A DNA stretch of 64,000 nucleotides from the NCBI GenBank assembly GCA_963989245.1, contig OZ022340.1, positions 40,952,982 to 41,016,981 of the forward strand, given 5' to 3'. This document shows, piece after piece, positions 48,901 through 62,800 of the stretch. The notes below the pieces were generated by a model. The model did not search any database. It was given only the letters and a program-made list of their open reading frames with translations, and was not told where the DNA came from. The stretch comes from Nansenia antarctica (Eukaryota > Chordata > Actinopteri > Argentiniformes > Microstomatidae). The first letter of the stretch is position 1, and every line of letters begins with the position of its first letter. Both the position numbers and the translations under genes were made by a program.

Positions 48901-51900
48901 CCTTTCTCGAGCACATTTTGACTTGTTGTTGAATGCTCCTATAATATAACTCTAAATGACAATCAGATCAACTTGAATTACGTGTGTGCAGCCTTTTGCT
49001 CAAAAGTTATCAACGTTTCGTTTTCAGAGTCTCTTTTGACAATCTCTTAAAGAGCTGGTTTCAGTCATTAACAGAGCTGTTCTGAAAGTGTCCAAGCGGC
49101 CTGTTCTGAGAGTGGACTGTTTTTTTTATTCGTTCTCAAGTTATATCAAAGTGTTGTTTTCTGCCTTTCTGGAGCACATTTTGACTTGTTGAATGCTCCT
49201 ATAATGTAACTCTAAATGACAATCAGAGTATCTTGAATTACGTGTGTTCAGCCTTTTGCTCAAAAGTTATCAACGTTTCGTTTCAGAGTCTCTTTTGACA
49301 ATCTCTTAAAGAGCTGGTTTCAGTCATTAACATAGCTGTTCTGAAAGTGTGTAAGTGGCCTGTTCTGAGAGTGGACTGTTTTTTTTATTCGTTCTCAAGT
49401 TATATCAAAGTGTTGTTTTCTGCCTTTCTGGAGCACATTTGGACTTGTTGTTGAATGCTCCTATAATGTAACTATAAATGACAATCAGAGTATCTTGAAT
49501 TACGTGTGTGCAGCATTTTGCTCAAAAGTTATTAATGTTTCGTTTTTCAGAGTCTCTTTTGACAATCTCTTAAAGAGCTGGTTTCAGTCATTAACAGAGC
49601 TGTTCTGAAAGTGTCCAAGCGGCCTGTTCTGAGAGTGGACTGTTTTTTTTGTTCGTTCTCAAGTTATATCAAAGTGTTGTTTTCTGCCTTTCTGGAGCAC
49701 ATTTTGACTTGTTGTTGAATGCTCCTATAATGTAACAGTAAATGACAATCAGAGTATCTTGAATTACGTGTGTGCAGCCTTTTGCTCAAAAGTTATCAAC
49801 GTTTCGTTTTCAGAGTCTCTTTTGACAATCTCTTAAAGAGCTGGTTTCAGTCATTAACAGAGCTGTTCTGAAAGTGTCCAAGCGGCCTGTTCTGAGAGTG
49901 GACAGTTTTTTTTATTCGTTCTCAAGTTATATCAAAGTGTTGTTTTCTGCCTTTCTGGATCACATTTTGACTTGTTGTTGAATGCTCCTATAATGTAACT
50001 CTAAATGACAATCAGAGCAACTTGAATAACGTGGGTGCAGCCTTTTGCTCAAAAGTTATCAACGTTTCGTTTTCAGAGTCTCTTTTGACAATCTCTTAAA
50101 GAGCTGGTTTCAGTCATTACCAGAGCTGTTCTGAAAGTGTCCAAGCGGCCTGTTCTGAGAGTGGACTGTTTTTTTTATTCGTTCTCAAGTTATATCAAAG
50201 TGTTGTTTTCTGCCTTTCTGGAGCACATTTTGACTTGTTGTTGAATGCTCCTATAATGTAACAGTAAATGACAATCAGAGTATCTTGAATTACGTGTGTG
50301 CAGCCTTTTGCTCAAAAGTTATCAACGTTTCGTTTCAGAGTCTCTTTTGACAATCTCTTAAAGAGCTGGTTTCAGTCATTAACAGAGCTGTTCTGAAAGT
50401 GTCCAAGCGGCCTTTATCTGAGAGTGGACTGTTTTTTTATTCGTTCTCAAGTTATATCAAAGTGTTGTTTACTGCCTTTCTGGAGCACATTTTGACTTGT
50501 TGTTGAATGCTCCTATAATGTAACTCTAAATGACAATCAGAGTATCTTGAATTACGTGTGTGCAGCCTTTTGCTCAAAAGTTATCAACGTTTCGTTTTCA
50601 GAGTCTCTTTTGACAATCTCTTAAAGAGCTGGTTTCAGTCATTAACAGAGCTGTTCTGAAAGTGTCCAAGCGGTCTGTTCTGAGAGTGAACTGTTTTTTG
50701 CATTCGTTCTCAAGTTATATCAAAGTGTTGTTTTCTGCCTTTCTGGAGCACATTTTGACTTGTTGTTGAATGCTCCTATAATGTAACTCTAAATGACAAT
50801 CAGAGTATCTTGAATTACGTGTGTGCAGCCTTTTGCTCAAAAGTTATCAACGTTTCGTTTTCAGAGTCTCTTTTGACAATCTCTTAAAGAGCTGGTTTCA
50901 GTCATTAACAGAGCTGTTCTGAAAGTGTCCAAGCGGCCTGTTCTGAGAGTGGACTGTTTTTTTTATTCGTTCTCAAGTTATATCAAAGTGTTGTTTTCTG
51001 CCTTTCTGGAGCACATTTTGACTTGTTGTTGAATGCTCCTATAATGTAACAGTAAATGACAATCAGAGTATCTTGAATTACGTGTGTGCAGCCTTTTGCT
51101 CAAAAGTTATCAACGTTTCGTTTCAGAGTCTCTTTTGACAATCTCTTAAAGAGCTGGTTTCAGTCATTAACAGAGCTGTTCTGAAAGTGTCCAAGCGGCC
51201 TTTATCTGAGAGTGGACTGTTTTTTTATTCGTTCTCAAGTTATATCAAAGTGTTGTTTACTGCCTTTCTGGAGCACATTTTGACTTGTTGTTGAATGCTC
51301 CTATAATGTAACTCTAAATGACAATCAGAGTATCTTGAATTACGTGTGTGCAGCCTTTTGCTCAAAAGTTATCAACGTTTCGTTTTCAGAGTCTCTTTTG
51401 ACAATCTCTTAAAGACCTGGTTTCAGTCATTAACAGAGCTGTTCTGAAAGTGTCCAAGCGGTCTGTTCTGAGAGTGAACTGTTTTTTGCATTCGTTCTCA
51501 AGTTATATCAAAGTGTTGTTTTCTGCCTTTCTGGAGCACATTTTGACTTGTTGTTGAATGCTCCTATAATGTAACTATAAATGACAATCAGAGTATCTTG
51601 AATTACGTGTGTGCAGCCTTTTGCTCAAAAGTTATTAATGTTTCGTTTTCAGAGTCTCTTTTGACAATCTCTTAAAGAGCTGGTTTCAGTCATTAACAGA
51701 GCTGTTCTGAAAGTGTCCAAACGGCCTGTTCTGAGAGTGGACTGTTTTTTTTATTCGTTCTCAAGTTATATCAAAGTGTTGTTTTCTGCCTTTCTGGAGC
51801 ACATTTTGACTTGTTGTTGAATGCTCCTATAATGTAACTCTAAATGACAATCAGAGTATCTTGAATTACGTGTGTGCAGCCTTTTGCTCAAAAGTTATCA

Positions 51901-54900
51901 ACGTTTCGTTTCACAGTCTCTTTTGACAATCTCTTAAAGAGCTGGTTTCAGTCATTAACATAGCTGTTCTGAAAGTGTGTAAGCGGCCTGTTCTGAGAGT
52001 GGACTGTTTTTTGCATTCGTTCTCAAGTTATATCAAAGTGTTGTTTTCTGCCTTTCTGGAGCACATTTTGAATTGTTGTTGAATGCTCCTATAATGTAAC
52101 TATAAATGACAATCAGAGTATCTTGAATTACGTGTGTGCAGCCTTTTGCTCAAAAGTTATCAACGTTTCGTTTTCAGAGTCTCTTTTAAAATCTCTTAAA
52201 GAGCTGGTTTCAGTCATTAACAGAGCTGTTCTGAAAGTGTCCAAGCGGCCTGTTCTGAGAGTGGACTGTTTTTTTTATTCGTTCTCAAGTTATATCAAAG
52301 TGTTGTTTTCTGCCTTTCTGGAGCACATTTTGACTTGTTGTTGAATGCTCCTATAATGTAACTCTAAATGACAATCAGAGCAACTTGAATAACGTGTGTG
52401 CAGCCTTTTGCTCAAAAGTTATCAACGTTTCGTTTTCAGAGTCTCTTTTGACAATCTCTTAAAGAGCTGGTTTCAGTCATTAACAGAGCTGTTCTGAAAG
52501 TGTCCAAGCGGCCTGTTCTGAGAGTGGACTGTTTTTTTTATTCGTTCTCAAGTTATATCAAAGTGTTGTTTTCTGCCTTTCTTGAGCACATTTTGACTTG
52601 TTGTTGAATGCTCCTATAATGTAACTCTAAATGACAATCAGAGCAACTTGAATAACGTGTGTGCAGCCTTTTGCTCAAAAGTTATCAACGTTTCGTTTTC
52701 AGAGTCTCTTTTGACAATGTCTTAAAGAGCTGGTTTCAGTCATTAACAGAGCTGTTCTGAAAGTGTCCAAGCGGCCTGTTCTGAGAGTGGACTGTTTTTT
52801 TTATTCGTTCTCAAGTTATATCAAAGTGTTGTTTTCTGCCTTTCTGGAGCACATTTTGACTTGTTGTTGAATGCTCCTATAATGTAACTCTAAATGACAA
52901 TCAGAGCAACTTGAATAACGTGTGTGCAGCCTTTTGCTCAAAAGTTATCAACGTTTCGTTTTCAGAGTCTCTTTTGACAATCTCTTAAAGAGCTGGTTTC
53001 AGTCATTAACAGAGCTGTTCTGAAAGTGTCCAAGCGGCCTGTTCTGAGAGTGGACTGTTTTTTTTTATTCGTTCTCAAGTTATATCAAAGTGTTGTTTTC
53101 TGCCTTTCTGGAGCACATTTTGACTTGTTGTTGAATGCTCCTATAATGTAACTCTAAATGACAATCAGAGCAACTTGAATAACGTGTGTGCAGCCTTTTG
53201 CTCAAAAGTTATCAACGTTTCGTTTTCAGAGTCTCTTTTGACAATCTCTTAAAGAGCTGGTTTCAGTCATTAACAGAGCTGTTCTGAAAGTGTCCAAGCG
53301 GCCTGTTCTGAGAGTGGACTGTTTTTTAAATTCGTTCTCAAGTTATATCAAAGTGTTGTTTTCTGCCTTTCTGGAGCACATTTTGACTTGTTGTTGAATG
53401 CTCCTATAATGTAACTATAAATGACAATCAGAGTATCTTGAATTACGTGTGTGCAGCCTTTTGCTCAAAAGTTATTAATGTTTCGTTTTCAGAGTCTCTT
53501 TTGACAATCTCTTAAAGAGCTGGTTTCAGTCATTAACAGAGCTGTTCTGAAAGTGTCCAAACGGCCTGTTCTGAGAGTGGACTGTTTTTTTTATTCGTTC
53601 TCAAGTTATATCAAAGTGTTGTTTTCTGCCTTTCTGGAGCACATTTTGACTTGTTGTTGAATGCTCCTATAATGTAACTCTAAATGACAATCAGAGTATC
53701 TTGAATTACGTGTGTGCAGCCTTTTGCTCAAAAGTTATCAACGTTTCGTTTCACAGTCTCTTTTGACAATCTCTTAAAGAGCTGGTTTCAGTCATTAACA
53801 TAGCTGTTCTGAAAGTGTGTAAGCGGCCTGTTCTGAGAGTGGACTGTTTTTTGCATTCGTTCTCAAGTTATATCAAAGTGTTGTTTTCTGCCTTTCTTGA
53901 GCACATTTTGACTTGTTGTTGAATGCTCCTATAATGTAACTCTAAATGACAATCAGAGCAACTTGAATAACGTGTGTGCAGCCTTTTGCTCAAAAGTTAT
54001 CAGCGTTTCGTTTTCAGAGTCTCTTTTGACAATCTCTTAAAGAGCTGGTTTCAGTCATTAACAGAGCTGTTCTGAAAGTGTCCAAGCGGCCTGTTCTGAG
54101 AGTGGACTGTTTTTTGCATTCGTTCTCAAGTTATATCAAAGTGTTGTTTTCTGCCTTTCTCGAGCACATTTTGACTTGTTGTTGAATGCTCCTATAATAT
54201 AACTCTAAATGACAATCAGATCAACTTGAATTACGTGTGTGCAGCCTTTTGCTCAAAAGTTATCAACGTTTCGTTTTCAGAGTCTCTTTTGACAATCTCT
54301 TAAAGAGCTGGTTTCAGTCATTAACATAGCTGTTCTGAAAGTGTGTAAGCGGCCTGTTCTGAGAGTGGACTGTTTTTTGCATTCGTTCTCAAGTTATATC
54401 AAAGTGTTGTTTTCTGCCTTTCTGGAGCACATTTTGACTTGTTGTTGAATGCTCCTATAATGTAACTATAAATGACAATCAGAGTATCTTGAATTACGTG
54501 TGTGCAGCCTTTTGCTCAAAAGTTATCAACGTTTTGTTTTCAGAGTCTCTTTTGACAATCTCTTAAAGAGCTGGTTTCAGTCATTAACAGAGCTGTTCTG
54601 AAAGTGTCCAAACGGCCTGTTCTGAGAGTGGACTGTTTTTTTTATTCGTTCTCAAGTTATATCAAAGTGTTGTTTTCTGCCTTTCTGGAGCACATTTTGA
54701 CTTGTTGTTGAATGCTCCTATAATGTAACTCTAAATGACAATCAGAGTATCTTGAATTACGTGTGTGCAGCCTTTTGCTCAAAAGTTATCAACGTTTCGT
54801 TTCAGAGTCTCTTTTGACAATCTCTTAAAGAGCTGGTTTCAGTCATTAACATAGCTGTTCTGAAAGTGTGTAAGTGGCCTGTTCTGAGAGTGGACTGTTT

Positions 54901-54905
54901 TTTTT
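45980..54905 (+). repeat. 8,926-bp duplicated unit, copy 2 (34 monomers)
   Basis: This is the direct tandem neighbour of 37054-45979, with the same 34 monomer types in the same order. It ends with the GTAAGTGG monomer, as copy 1 does. To the right, at 54906, the sequence does not restart the unit: the CATTCTGGAG marker is absent and a GAGCAAC/GTGGGTG monomer follows. There are thus two copies, not an ongoing 8.9-kb HOR, within this window. I found no difference between the copies at the positions compared, but did not align every base. Confidence 0.92.
52015..52276 (+). repeat. GAC-to-AA variant monomer, copy 2
   Basis: It lies exactly 8,926 bp from the first copy and carries the same two changes. 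The resulting spurious 73-codon frame (52123-52344) translates identically. It is present because the 8.9-kb unit was duplicated. Confidence 0.85.
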
Positions 54906-57900
54906 ATTCGTTCTCAAGTTATATCAAAGTGTTGTTTTCTGCCTTTCTGGAGCACATTTTGACTTGTTGTTGAATGCTCCTATAATGTAACTCTAAATGA
55001 CAATCAGAGCAACTTGAATAACGTGGGTGCAGCCTTTTGCTCAAAAGTTATCAACGTTTCGTTTTCAGAGTCTCTTTTGACAATCTCTTAAAGAGCTGGT
55101 TTCAGTCATTACCAGAGCTGTTCTGAAAGTGTCCAAGCGGCCTGTTCTGAGAGTGGACTGTTTTTTTTATTCGTTCTCAAGTTATATCAAAGTGTTGTTT
55201 TCTGCCTTTCTGGAGCACATTTTGACTTGTTGTTGAATGCTCCTATAATGTAACAGTAAATGACAATCAGAGTATCTTGAATTACGTGTGTGCAGCCTTT
55301 TGCTCAAAAGTTATCAACGTTTCGTTTCAGAGTCTCTTTTGACAATCTCTTAAAGAGCTGGTTTCAGTCATTAACAGAGCTGTTCTGAAAGTGTCCAAGC
55401 GGCCTTTATCTGAGAGTGGACTGTTTTTTTATTCGTTCTCAAGTTATATCAAAGTGTTGTTTACTGCCTTTCTGGAGCACATTTTGACTTGTTGTTGAAT
55501 GCTCCTATAATGTAACTCTAAATGACAATCAGAGTATCTTGAATTACGTGTGTGCAGCCTTTTGCTCAAAAGTTATCAACGTTTCGTTTTCAGAGTCTCT
55601 TTTGACAATCTCTTAAAGAGCTGGTTTCATTCATTAACAGAGCTGTTCTGAAAGTGTCCAAGCGGTCTGTTCTGAGAGTGAACTGTTTTTTGCATTCGTT
55701 CTCAAGTTATATCAAAGTGTTGTTTTCTGCCTTTCTGGAGCACATTTTGACTTGTTGTTGAATGCTCCTATAATGTAACTATAAATGACAATCAGAGTAT
55801 CTTGAATTACGTGTGTGCAGCCTTTTGCTCAAAAGTTATTAATGTTTCGTTTTCAGAGTCTCTTTTGACAATCTCTTAAAGAGCTGGTTTCAGTCATTAA
55901 CAGAGCTGTTCTGAAAGTGTCCAAACGGCCTGTTCTGAGAGTGGACTGTTTTTTTTATTCGTTCTCAAGTTATATCAAAGTGTTGTTTTCTGCCTTTCTG
56001 GAGCACATTTTGACTTGTTGTTGAATGCTCCTATAATGTAACTCTAAATGACAATCAGAGTATCTTGAATTACGTGTGTGCAGCCTTTTGCTCAAAAGTT
56101 ATCAACGTTTCGTTTCACAGTCTCTTTTGACAATCTCTTAAAGAGCTGGTTTCAGTCATTAACATAGCTGTTCTGAAAGTGTGTAAGCGGCCTGTTCTGA
56201 GAGTGGACTGTTTTTTGCATTCGTTCTCAAGTTATATCAAAGTGTTGTTTTCTGCCTTTCTGGAGCACATTTTGACTTGTTGTTGAATGCTCCTATAATG
56301 TAACTATAAATGACAATCAGAGTATCTTGAATTACGTGTGTGCAGCCTTTTGCTCAAAAGTTATCAACGTTTTGTTTTCAGAGTCTCTTTTGACAATCTC
56401 TTAAAGAGCTGGTTTCAGTCATTAACAGAGCTGTTCTGAAAGTGTCCAAACGGCCTGTTCTGAGAGTGGACTGTTTTTTTTATTCGTTCTCAAGTTATAT
56501 CAAAGTGTTGTTTTCTGCCTTTCTGGAGCACATTTTGACTTGTTGAATGCTCCTATAATGTAACTCTAAATGACAATCAGAGTATCTTGAATTACGTGTG
56601 TTCAGCCTTTTGCTCAAAAGTTATCAACGTTTCGTTTCAGAGTCTCTTTTGACAATCTCTTAAAGAGCTGGTTTCAGTCATTAACATAGCTGTTCTGAAA
56701 GTGTGTAAGTGGCCTGTTCTGAGAGTGGACTGTTTTTTTTATTCGTTCTCAAGTTATATCAAAGTGTTGTTTTCTGCCTTTCTGGAGCACATTTGGACTT
56801 GTTGTTGAATGCTCCTATAATGTAACTATAAATGACAATCAGAGTATCTTGAATTACGTGTGTGCAGCCTTTTGCTCAAAAGTTATCAACGTTTCGTTTT
56901 CAGAGTCTCTTTTGACAATCTCTTAAAGAGCTGGTTTCAGTCATTAACAGAGCTGTTCTGAAAGTGTCCAAGCGGCCTGTTCTGAGAGTGGACTGTTTTT
57001 TTTGTTCGTTCTCAAGTTATATCAAAGTGTTGTTTTCTGCCTTTCTGGAGCACATTTTGACTTGTTGTTGAATGCTCCTATAATGTAACTCTAAATGACA
57101 ATCAGAGCAACTTGAATAACGTGGGTGCAGCCTTTTGCTCAAAAGTTATCAACGTTTCGTTTTCAGAGTCTCTTTTGACAATCTCTTAAAGAGCTGGTTT
57201 CAGTCATTACCAGAGCTGTTCTGAAAGTGTCCAAGCGGCCTGTTCTGAGAGTGGACTGTTTTTTTTATTCGTTCTCAAGTTATATCAAAGTGTTGTTTTC
57301 TGCCTTTCTGGAGCACATTTTGACTTGTTGTTGAATGCTCCTATAATGTAACAGTAAATGACAATCAGAGTATCTTGAATTACGTGTGTGCAGCCTTTTG
57401 CTCAAAAGTTATCAACGTTTCGTTTCAGAGTCTCTTTTGACAATCTCTTAAAGAGCTGGTTTCAGTCATTAACAGAGCTGTTCTGAAAGTGTCCAAGCGG
57501 CCTTTATCTGAGAGTGGACTGTTTTTTTATTCGTTCTCAAGTTATATCAAAGTGTTGTTTACTGCCTTTCTGGAGCACATTTTGACTTGTTGTTGAATGC
57601 TCCTATAATGTAACTCTAAATGACAATCAGAGTATCTTGAATTACGTGTGTGCAGCCTTTTGCTCAAAAGTTATCAACGTTTCGTTTTCAGAGTCTCTTT
57701 TGACAATCTCTTAAAGAGCTGGTTTCAGTCATTAACAGAGCTGTTCTGAAAGTGTCCAAGCGGTCTGTTCTGAGAGTGAACTGTTTTTTGCATTCGTTCT
57801 CAAGTTATATCAAAGTGTTGTTTTCTGCCTTTCTGGAGCACATTTTGACTTGTTGTTGAATGCTCCTATAATGTAACTATAAATGACAATCAGAGTATCT

Positions 57901-59835
57901 TGAATTACGTGTGTGCAGCCTTTTGCTCAAAAGTTATTAATGTTTCGTTTTCAGAGTCTCTTTTGACAATCTCTTAAAGAGCTGGTTTCAGTCATTAACA
58001 GAGCTGTTCTGAAAGTGTCCAAACGGCCTGTTCTGAGAGTGGACTGTTTTTTTTATTCGTTCTCAAGTTATATCAAAGTGTTGTTTTCTGCCTTTCTGGA
58101 GCACATTTTGACTTGTTGTTGAATGCTCCTATAATGTAACTCTAAATGACAATCAGAGTATCTTGAATTACGTGTGTGCAGCCTTTTGCTCAAAAGTTAT
58201 CAACGTTTCGTTTCACAGTCTCTTTTGACAATCTCTTAAAGAGCTGGTTTCAGTCATTAACATAGCTGTTCTGAAAGTGTGTAAGCGGCCTGTTCTGAGA
58301 GTGGACTGTTTTTTGCATTCGTTCTCAAGTTATATCAAAGTGTTGTTTTCTGCCTTTCTGGAGCACATTTTGACTTGTTGTTGAATGCTCCTATAATGTA
58401 ACTATAAATGACAATCAGAGTATCTTGAATTACGTGTGTGCAGCCTTTTGCTCAAAAGTTATCAACGTTTCGTTTCAGAGTCTCTTTTGACAATCTCTTA
58501 AAGAGCTGGTTTCAGTCATTAACAGAGCTGTTCTGAAAGTGTCCAAGCGGCCTTTATCTGAGAGTGGACTGTTTTTTTATTCGTTCTCAAGTTATATCAA
58601 AGTGTTGTTTACTGCCTTTCTGGAGCACATTTTGACTTGTTGTTGAATGCTCCTATAATGTAACTCTAAATGACAATCAGAGTATCTTGAATTACGTGTG
58701 TGCAGCCTTTTGCTCAAAAGTAATCAACGTTTCGTTTTCAGAGTCTCTTTTGACAATCTCTTAAAGAGCTGGTTTCATTCATTAACAGAGCTGTTCTGAA
58801 AGTGTCCAAGCGGTCTGTTCTGAGAGTGAACTGTTTTTTGCATTCGTTCTCAAGTTATATCAAAGTGTTGTTTTCTGCCTTTCTGGAGCACATTTTGACT
58901 TGTTGTTGAATGCTCCTATAATGTAACTATAAATGACAATCAGAGTATCTTGAATTACGTGTGTGCAGCCTTTTGCTCAAAAGTTATTAATGTTTCGTTT
59001 TCAGAGTCTCTTTTGACAATCTCTTAAAGAGCTGGTTTCAGTCATTAACAGAGCTGTTCTGAAAGTGTCCAAACGGCCTGTTCTGAGAGTGGACTGTTTT
59101 TTTTATTCGTTCTCAAGTTATATCAAAGTGTTGTTTTCTGCCTTTCTGGAGCACATTTTGACTTGTTGTTGAATGCTCCTATAATGTAACTCTAAATGAC
59201 AATCAGAGTATCTTGAATTACGTGTGTGCAGCCTTTTGCTCAAAAGTTATCAACGTTTCGTTTCACAGTCTCTTTTGACAATCTCTTAAAGAGCTGGTTT
59301 CAGTCATTAACATAGCTGTTCTGAAAGTGTGTAAGCGGCCTGTTCTGAGAGTGGACTGTTTTTTGCATTCGTTCTCAAGTTATATCAAAGTGTTGTTTTC
59401 TGCCTTTCTGGAGCACATTTTGACTTGTTGTTGAATGCTCCTATAATGTAACTATAAATGACAATCAGAGTATCTTGAATTACGTGTGTGCAGCCTTTTG
59501 CTCAAAAGTTATCAACGTTTTGTTTTCAGAGTCTCTTTTGACAATCTCTTAAAGAGCTGGTTTCAGTCATTAACAGAGCTGTTCTGAAAGTGTCCAAACG
59601 GCCTGTTCTGAGAGTGGACTGTTTTTTTTATTCGTTCTCAAGTTATATCAAAGTGTTGTTTTCTGCCTTTCTGGAGCACATTTTGACTTGTTGAATGCTC
59701 CTATAATGTAACTCTAAATGACAATCAGAGTATCTTGAATTACGTGTGTTCAGCCTTTTGCTCAAAAGTTATCAACGTTTCGTTTCAGAGTCTCTTTTGA
59801 CAATCTCTTAAAGAGCTGGTTTCAGTCATTAACAT

Positions 59836-59852
59836 AACATTAACATTAACAT
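59836..59852 (+). repeat. 17-bp TTAACA-type micro-expansion
   Basis: The usual TCATTAACATAGCTG is expanded by 17 bp made of near-repeats of ATTAAC. The host monomer (59630-59905) is 276 bp, one of the few that departs from 262-264 bp; it also lacks one TTG. Replication slippage on the short ATTAAC motif is the simplest explanation. It is a single-copy marker in this window. Confidence 0.85.
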
Positions 59853-62800
59853 AGCTGTTCTGAAAGTGTGTAAGTGGCCTGTTCTGAGAGTGGACTGTTT
59901 TTTTTATTCGTTCTCAAGTTATATCAAAGTGTTGTTTTCTGCCTTTCTGGAGCACATTTGGACTTGTTGTTGAATGCTCCTATAATGTAACTATAAATGA
60001 CAATCAGAGTATCTTGAATTACGTGTGTGCAGCCTTTTGCTCAAAAGTTATCAACGTTTCGTTTTCAGAGTCTCTTTTGACAATCTCTTAAAGAGCTGGT
60101 TTCAGTCATTAACAGAGCTGTTCTGAAAGTGTCCAAGCGGCCTGTTCTGAGAGTGGACTGTTTTTTTTGTTCGTTCTCAAGTTATATCAAAGTGTTGTTT
60201 TCTGCCTTTCTGGAGCACATTTTGACTTGTTGTTGAATGCTCCTATAATGTAACTCTAAATGACAATCAGAGCAACTTGAATAACGTGGGTGCAGCCTTT
60301 TGCTCAAAAGTTATCAACGTTTCGTTTTCAGAGTCTCTTTTGACAATCTCTTAAAGAGCTGGTTTCAGTCATTACCAGAGCTGTTCTGAAAGTGTCCAAG
60401 CGGCCTGTTCTGAGAGTGGACTGTTTTTTTTATTCGTTCTCAAGTTATATCAAAGTGTTGTTTTCTGCCTTTCTGGAGCACATTTTGACTTGTTGTTGAA
60501 TGCTCCTATAATGTAACAGTAAATGACAATCAGAGTATCTTGAATTACGTGTGTGCAGCCTTTTGCTCAAAAGTTATCAACGTTTCGTTTCAGAGTCTCT
60601 TTTGACAATCTCTTAAAGAGCTGGTTTCAGTCATTAACAGAGCTGTTCTGAAAGTGTCCAAGCGGCCTTTATCTGAGAGTGGACTGTTTTTTTATTCGTT
60701 CTCAAGTTATATCAAAGTGTTGTTTACTGCCTTTCTGGAGCACATTTTGACTTGTTGTTGAATGCTCCTATAATGTAACTCTAAATGACAATCAGAGTAT
60801 CTTGAATTACGTGTGTGCAGCCTTTTGCTCAAAAGTTATCAACGTTTCGTTTTCAGAGTCTCTTTTGACAATCTCTTAAAGAGCTGGTTTCAGTCATTAA
60901 CAGAGCTGTTCTGAAAGTGTCCAAGCGGTCTGTTCTGAGAGTGAACTGTTTTTTGCATTCGTTCTCAAGTTATATCAAAGTGTTGTTTTCTGCCTTTCTG
61001 GAGCACATTTTGACTTGTTGTTGAATGCTCCTATAATGTAACTATAAATGACAATCAGAGTATCTTGAATTACGTGTGTGCAGCCTTTTGCTCAAAAGTT
61101 ATTAATGTTTCGTTTTCAGAGTCTCTTTTGACAATCTCTTAAAGAGCTGGTTTCAGTCATTAACAGAGCTGTTCTGAAAGTGTCCAAACGGCCTGTTCTG
61201 AGAGTGGACTGTTTTTTTTATTCGTTCTCAAGTTATATCAAAGTGTTGTTTTCTGCCTTTCTGGAGCACATTTTGACTTGTTGTTGAATGCTCCTATAAT
61301 GTAACTCTAAATGACAATCAGAGTATCTTGAATTACGTGTGTGCAGCCTTTTGCTCAAAAGTTATCAACGTTTCGTTTCACAGTCTCTTTTGACAATCTC
61401 TTAAAGAGCTGGTTTCAGTCATTAACATAGCTGTTCTGAAAGTGTGTAAGCGGCCTGTTCTGAGAGTGGACTGTTTTTTCCATTCGTTCTCAAGTTATAT
61501 CAAAGTGTTGTTTTCTGCCTTTCTGGAGCACATTTTGACTTGTTGTTGAATGCTCCTATAATGTAACTATAAATGACAATCAGAGTATCTTGAATTACGT
61601 GTGTGCAGCCTTTTGCTCAAAAGTTATCAACGTTTTGTTTTCAGAGTCTCTTTTGACAATCTCTTAAAGAGCTGGTTTCAGTCATTAACAGAGCTGTTCT
61701 GAAAGTGTCCAAACGGCCTGTTCTGAGAGTGGACTGTTTTTTTTATTCGTTCTCAAGTTATATCAAAGTGTTGTTTTCTGCCTTTCTGGAGCACATTTTG
61801 ACTTGTTGTTGAATGCTCCTATAATGTAACTCTAAATGACAATCAGAGTATCTTGAATTACGTGTGTGCAGCCTTTTGCTCAAAAGTTATCAACGTTTCG
61901 TTTCAGAGTCTCTTTTGACAATCTCTTAAAGAGCTGGTTTCAGTCATTAACATAGCTGTTCTGAAAGTGTGTAAGTGGCCTGTTCTGAGAGTGGACTGTT
62001 TTTTTTATTCGTTCTCAAGTTATATCAAAGTGTTGTTTTCTGCCTTTCTGGAGCACATTTGGACTTGTTGTTGAATGCTCCTATAATGTAACTATAAATG
62101 ACAATCAGAGTATCTTGAATTACGTGTGTGCAGCCTTTTGCTCAAAAGTTATCAACGTTTCGTTTTCAGAGTCTCTTTTGACAATCTCTTAAAGAGCTGG
62201 TTTCAGTCATTAACAGAGCTGTTCTGAAAGTGTCCAAGCGGCCTGTTCTGAGAGTGGACAGTTTTTTTTATTCGTTCTCAAGTTATATCAAAGTGTTGTT
62301 TTCTGCCTTTCTGGAGCACATTTTGACTTGTTGAATGCTCCTATAATGTAACTCTAAATGACAATCAGAGCAACTTGAATAACGTGGGTGCAGCCTTTTG
62401 CTCAAAAGTTATCAACGTTTCGTTTTCAGAGTCTCTTTTGACAATCTCTTAAAGAGCTGGTTTCAGTCATTACCAGAGCTGTTCTGAAAGTGTCCAAGCG
62501 GCCTGTTCTGAGAGTGGACTGTTTTTTTTATTCGTTCTCAAGTTATATCAAAGTGTTGTTTTCTGCCTTTCTGGAGCACATTTTGACTTGTTGTTGAATG
62601 CTCCTATAATGTAACAGTAAATGACAATCAGAGTATCTTGAATTACGTGTGTGCAGCCTTTTGCTCAAAAGTTATCAACGTTTCGTTTCAGAGTCTCTTT
62701 TGACAATCTCTTAAAGAGCTGGTTTCAGTCATTAACAGAGCTGTTCTGAAAGTGTCCAAGCGGCCTTTATCTGAGAGTGGACTGTTTTTTTTATTCGTTC

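Noticed and set aside
59831..59852. Interstitial telomere repeat
   Set aside because: The short motif is TTAACA-like, not TTAGGG or another known telomere unit, and covers only about 20 bp.
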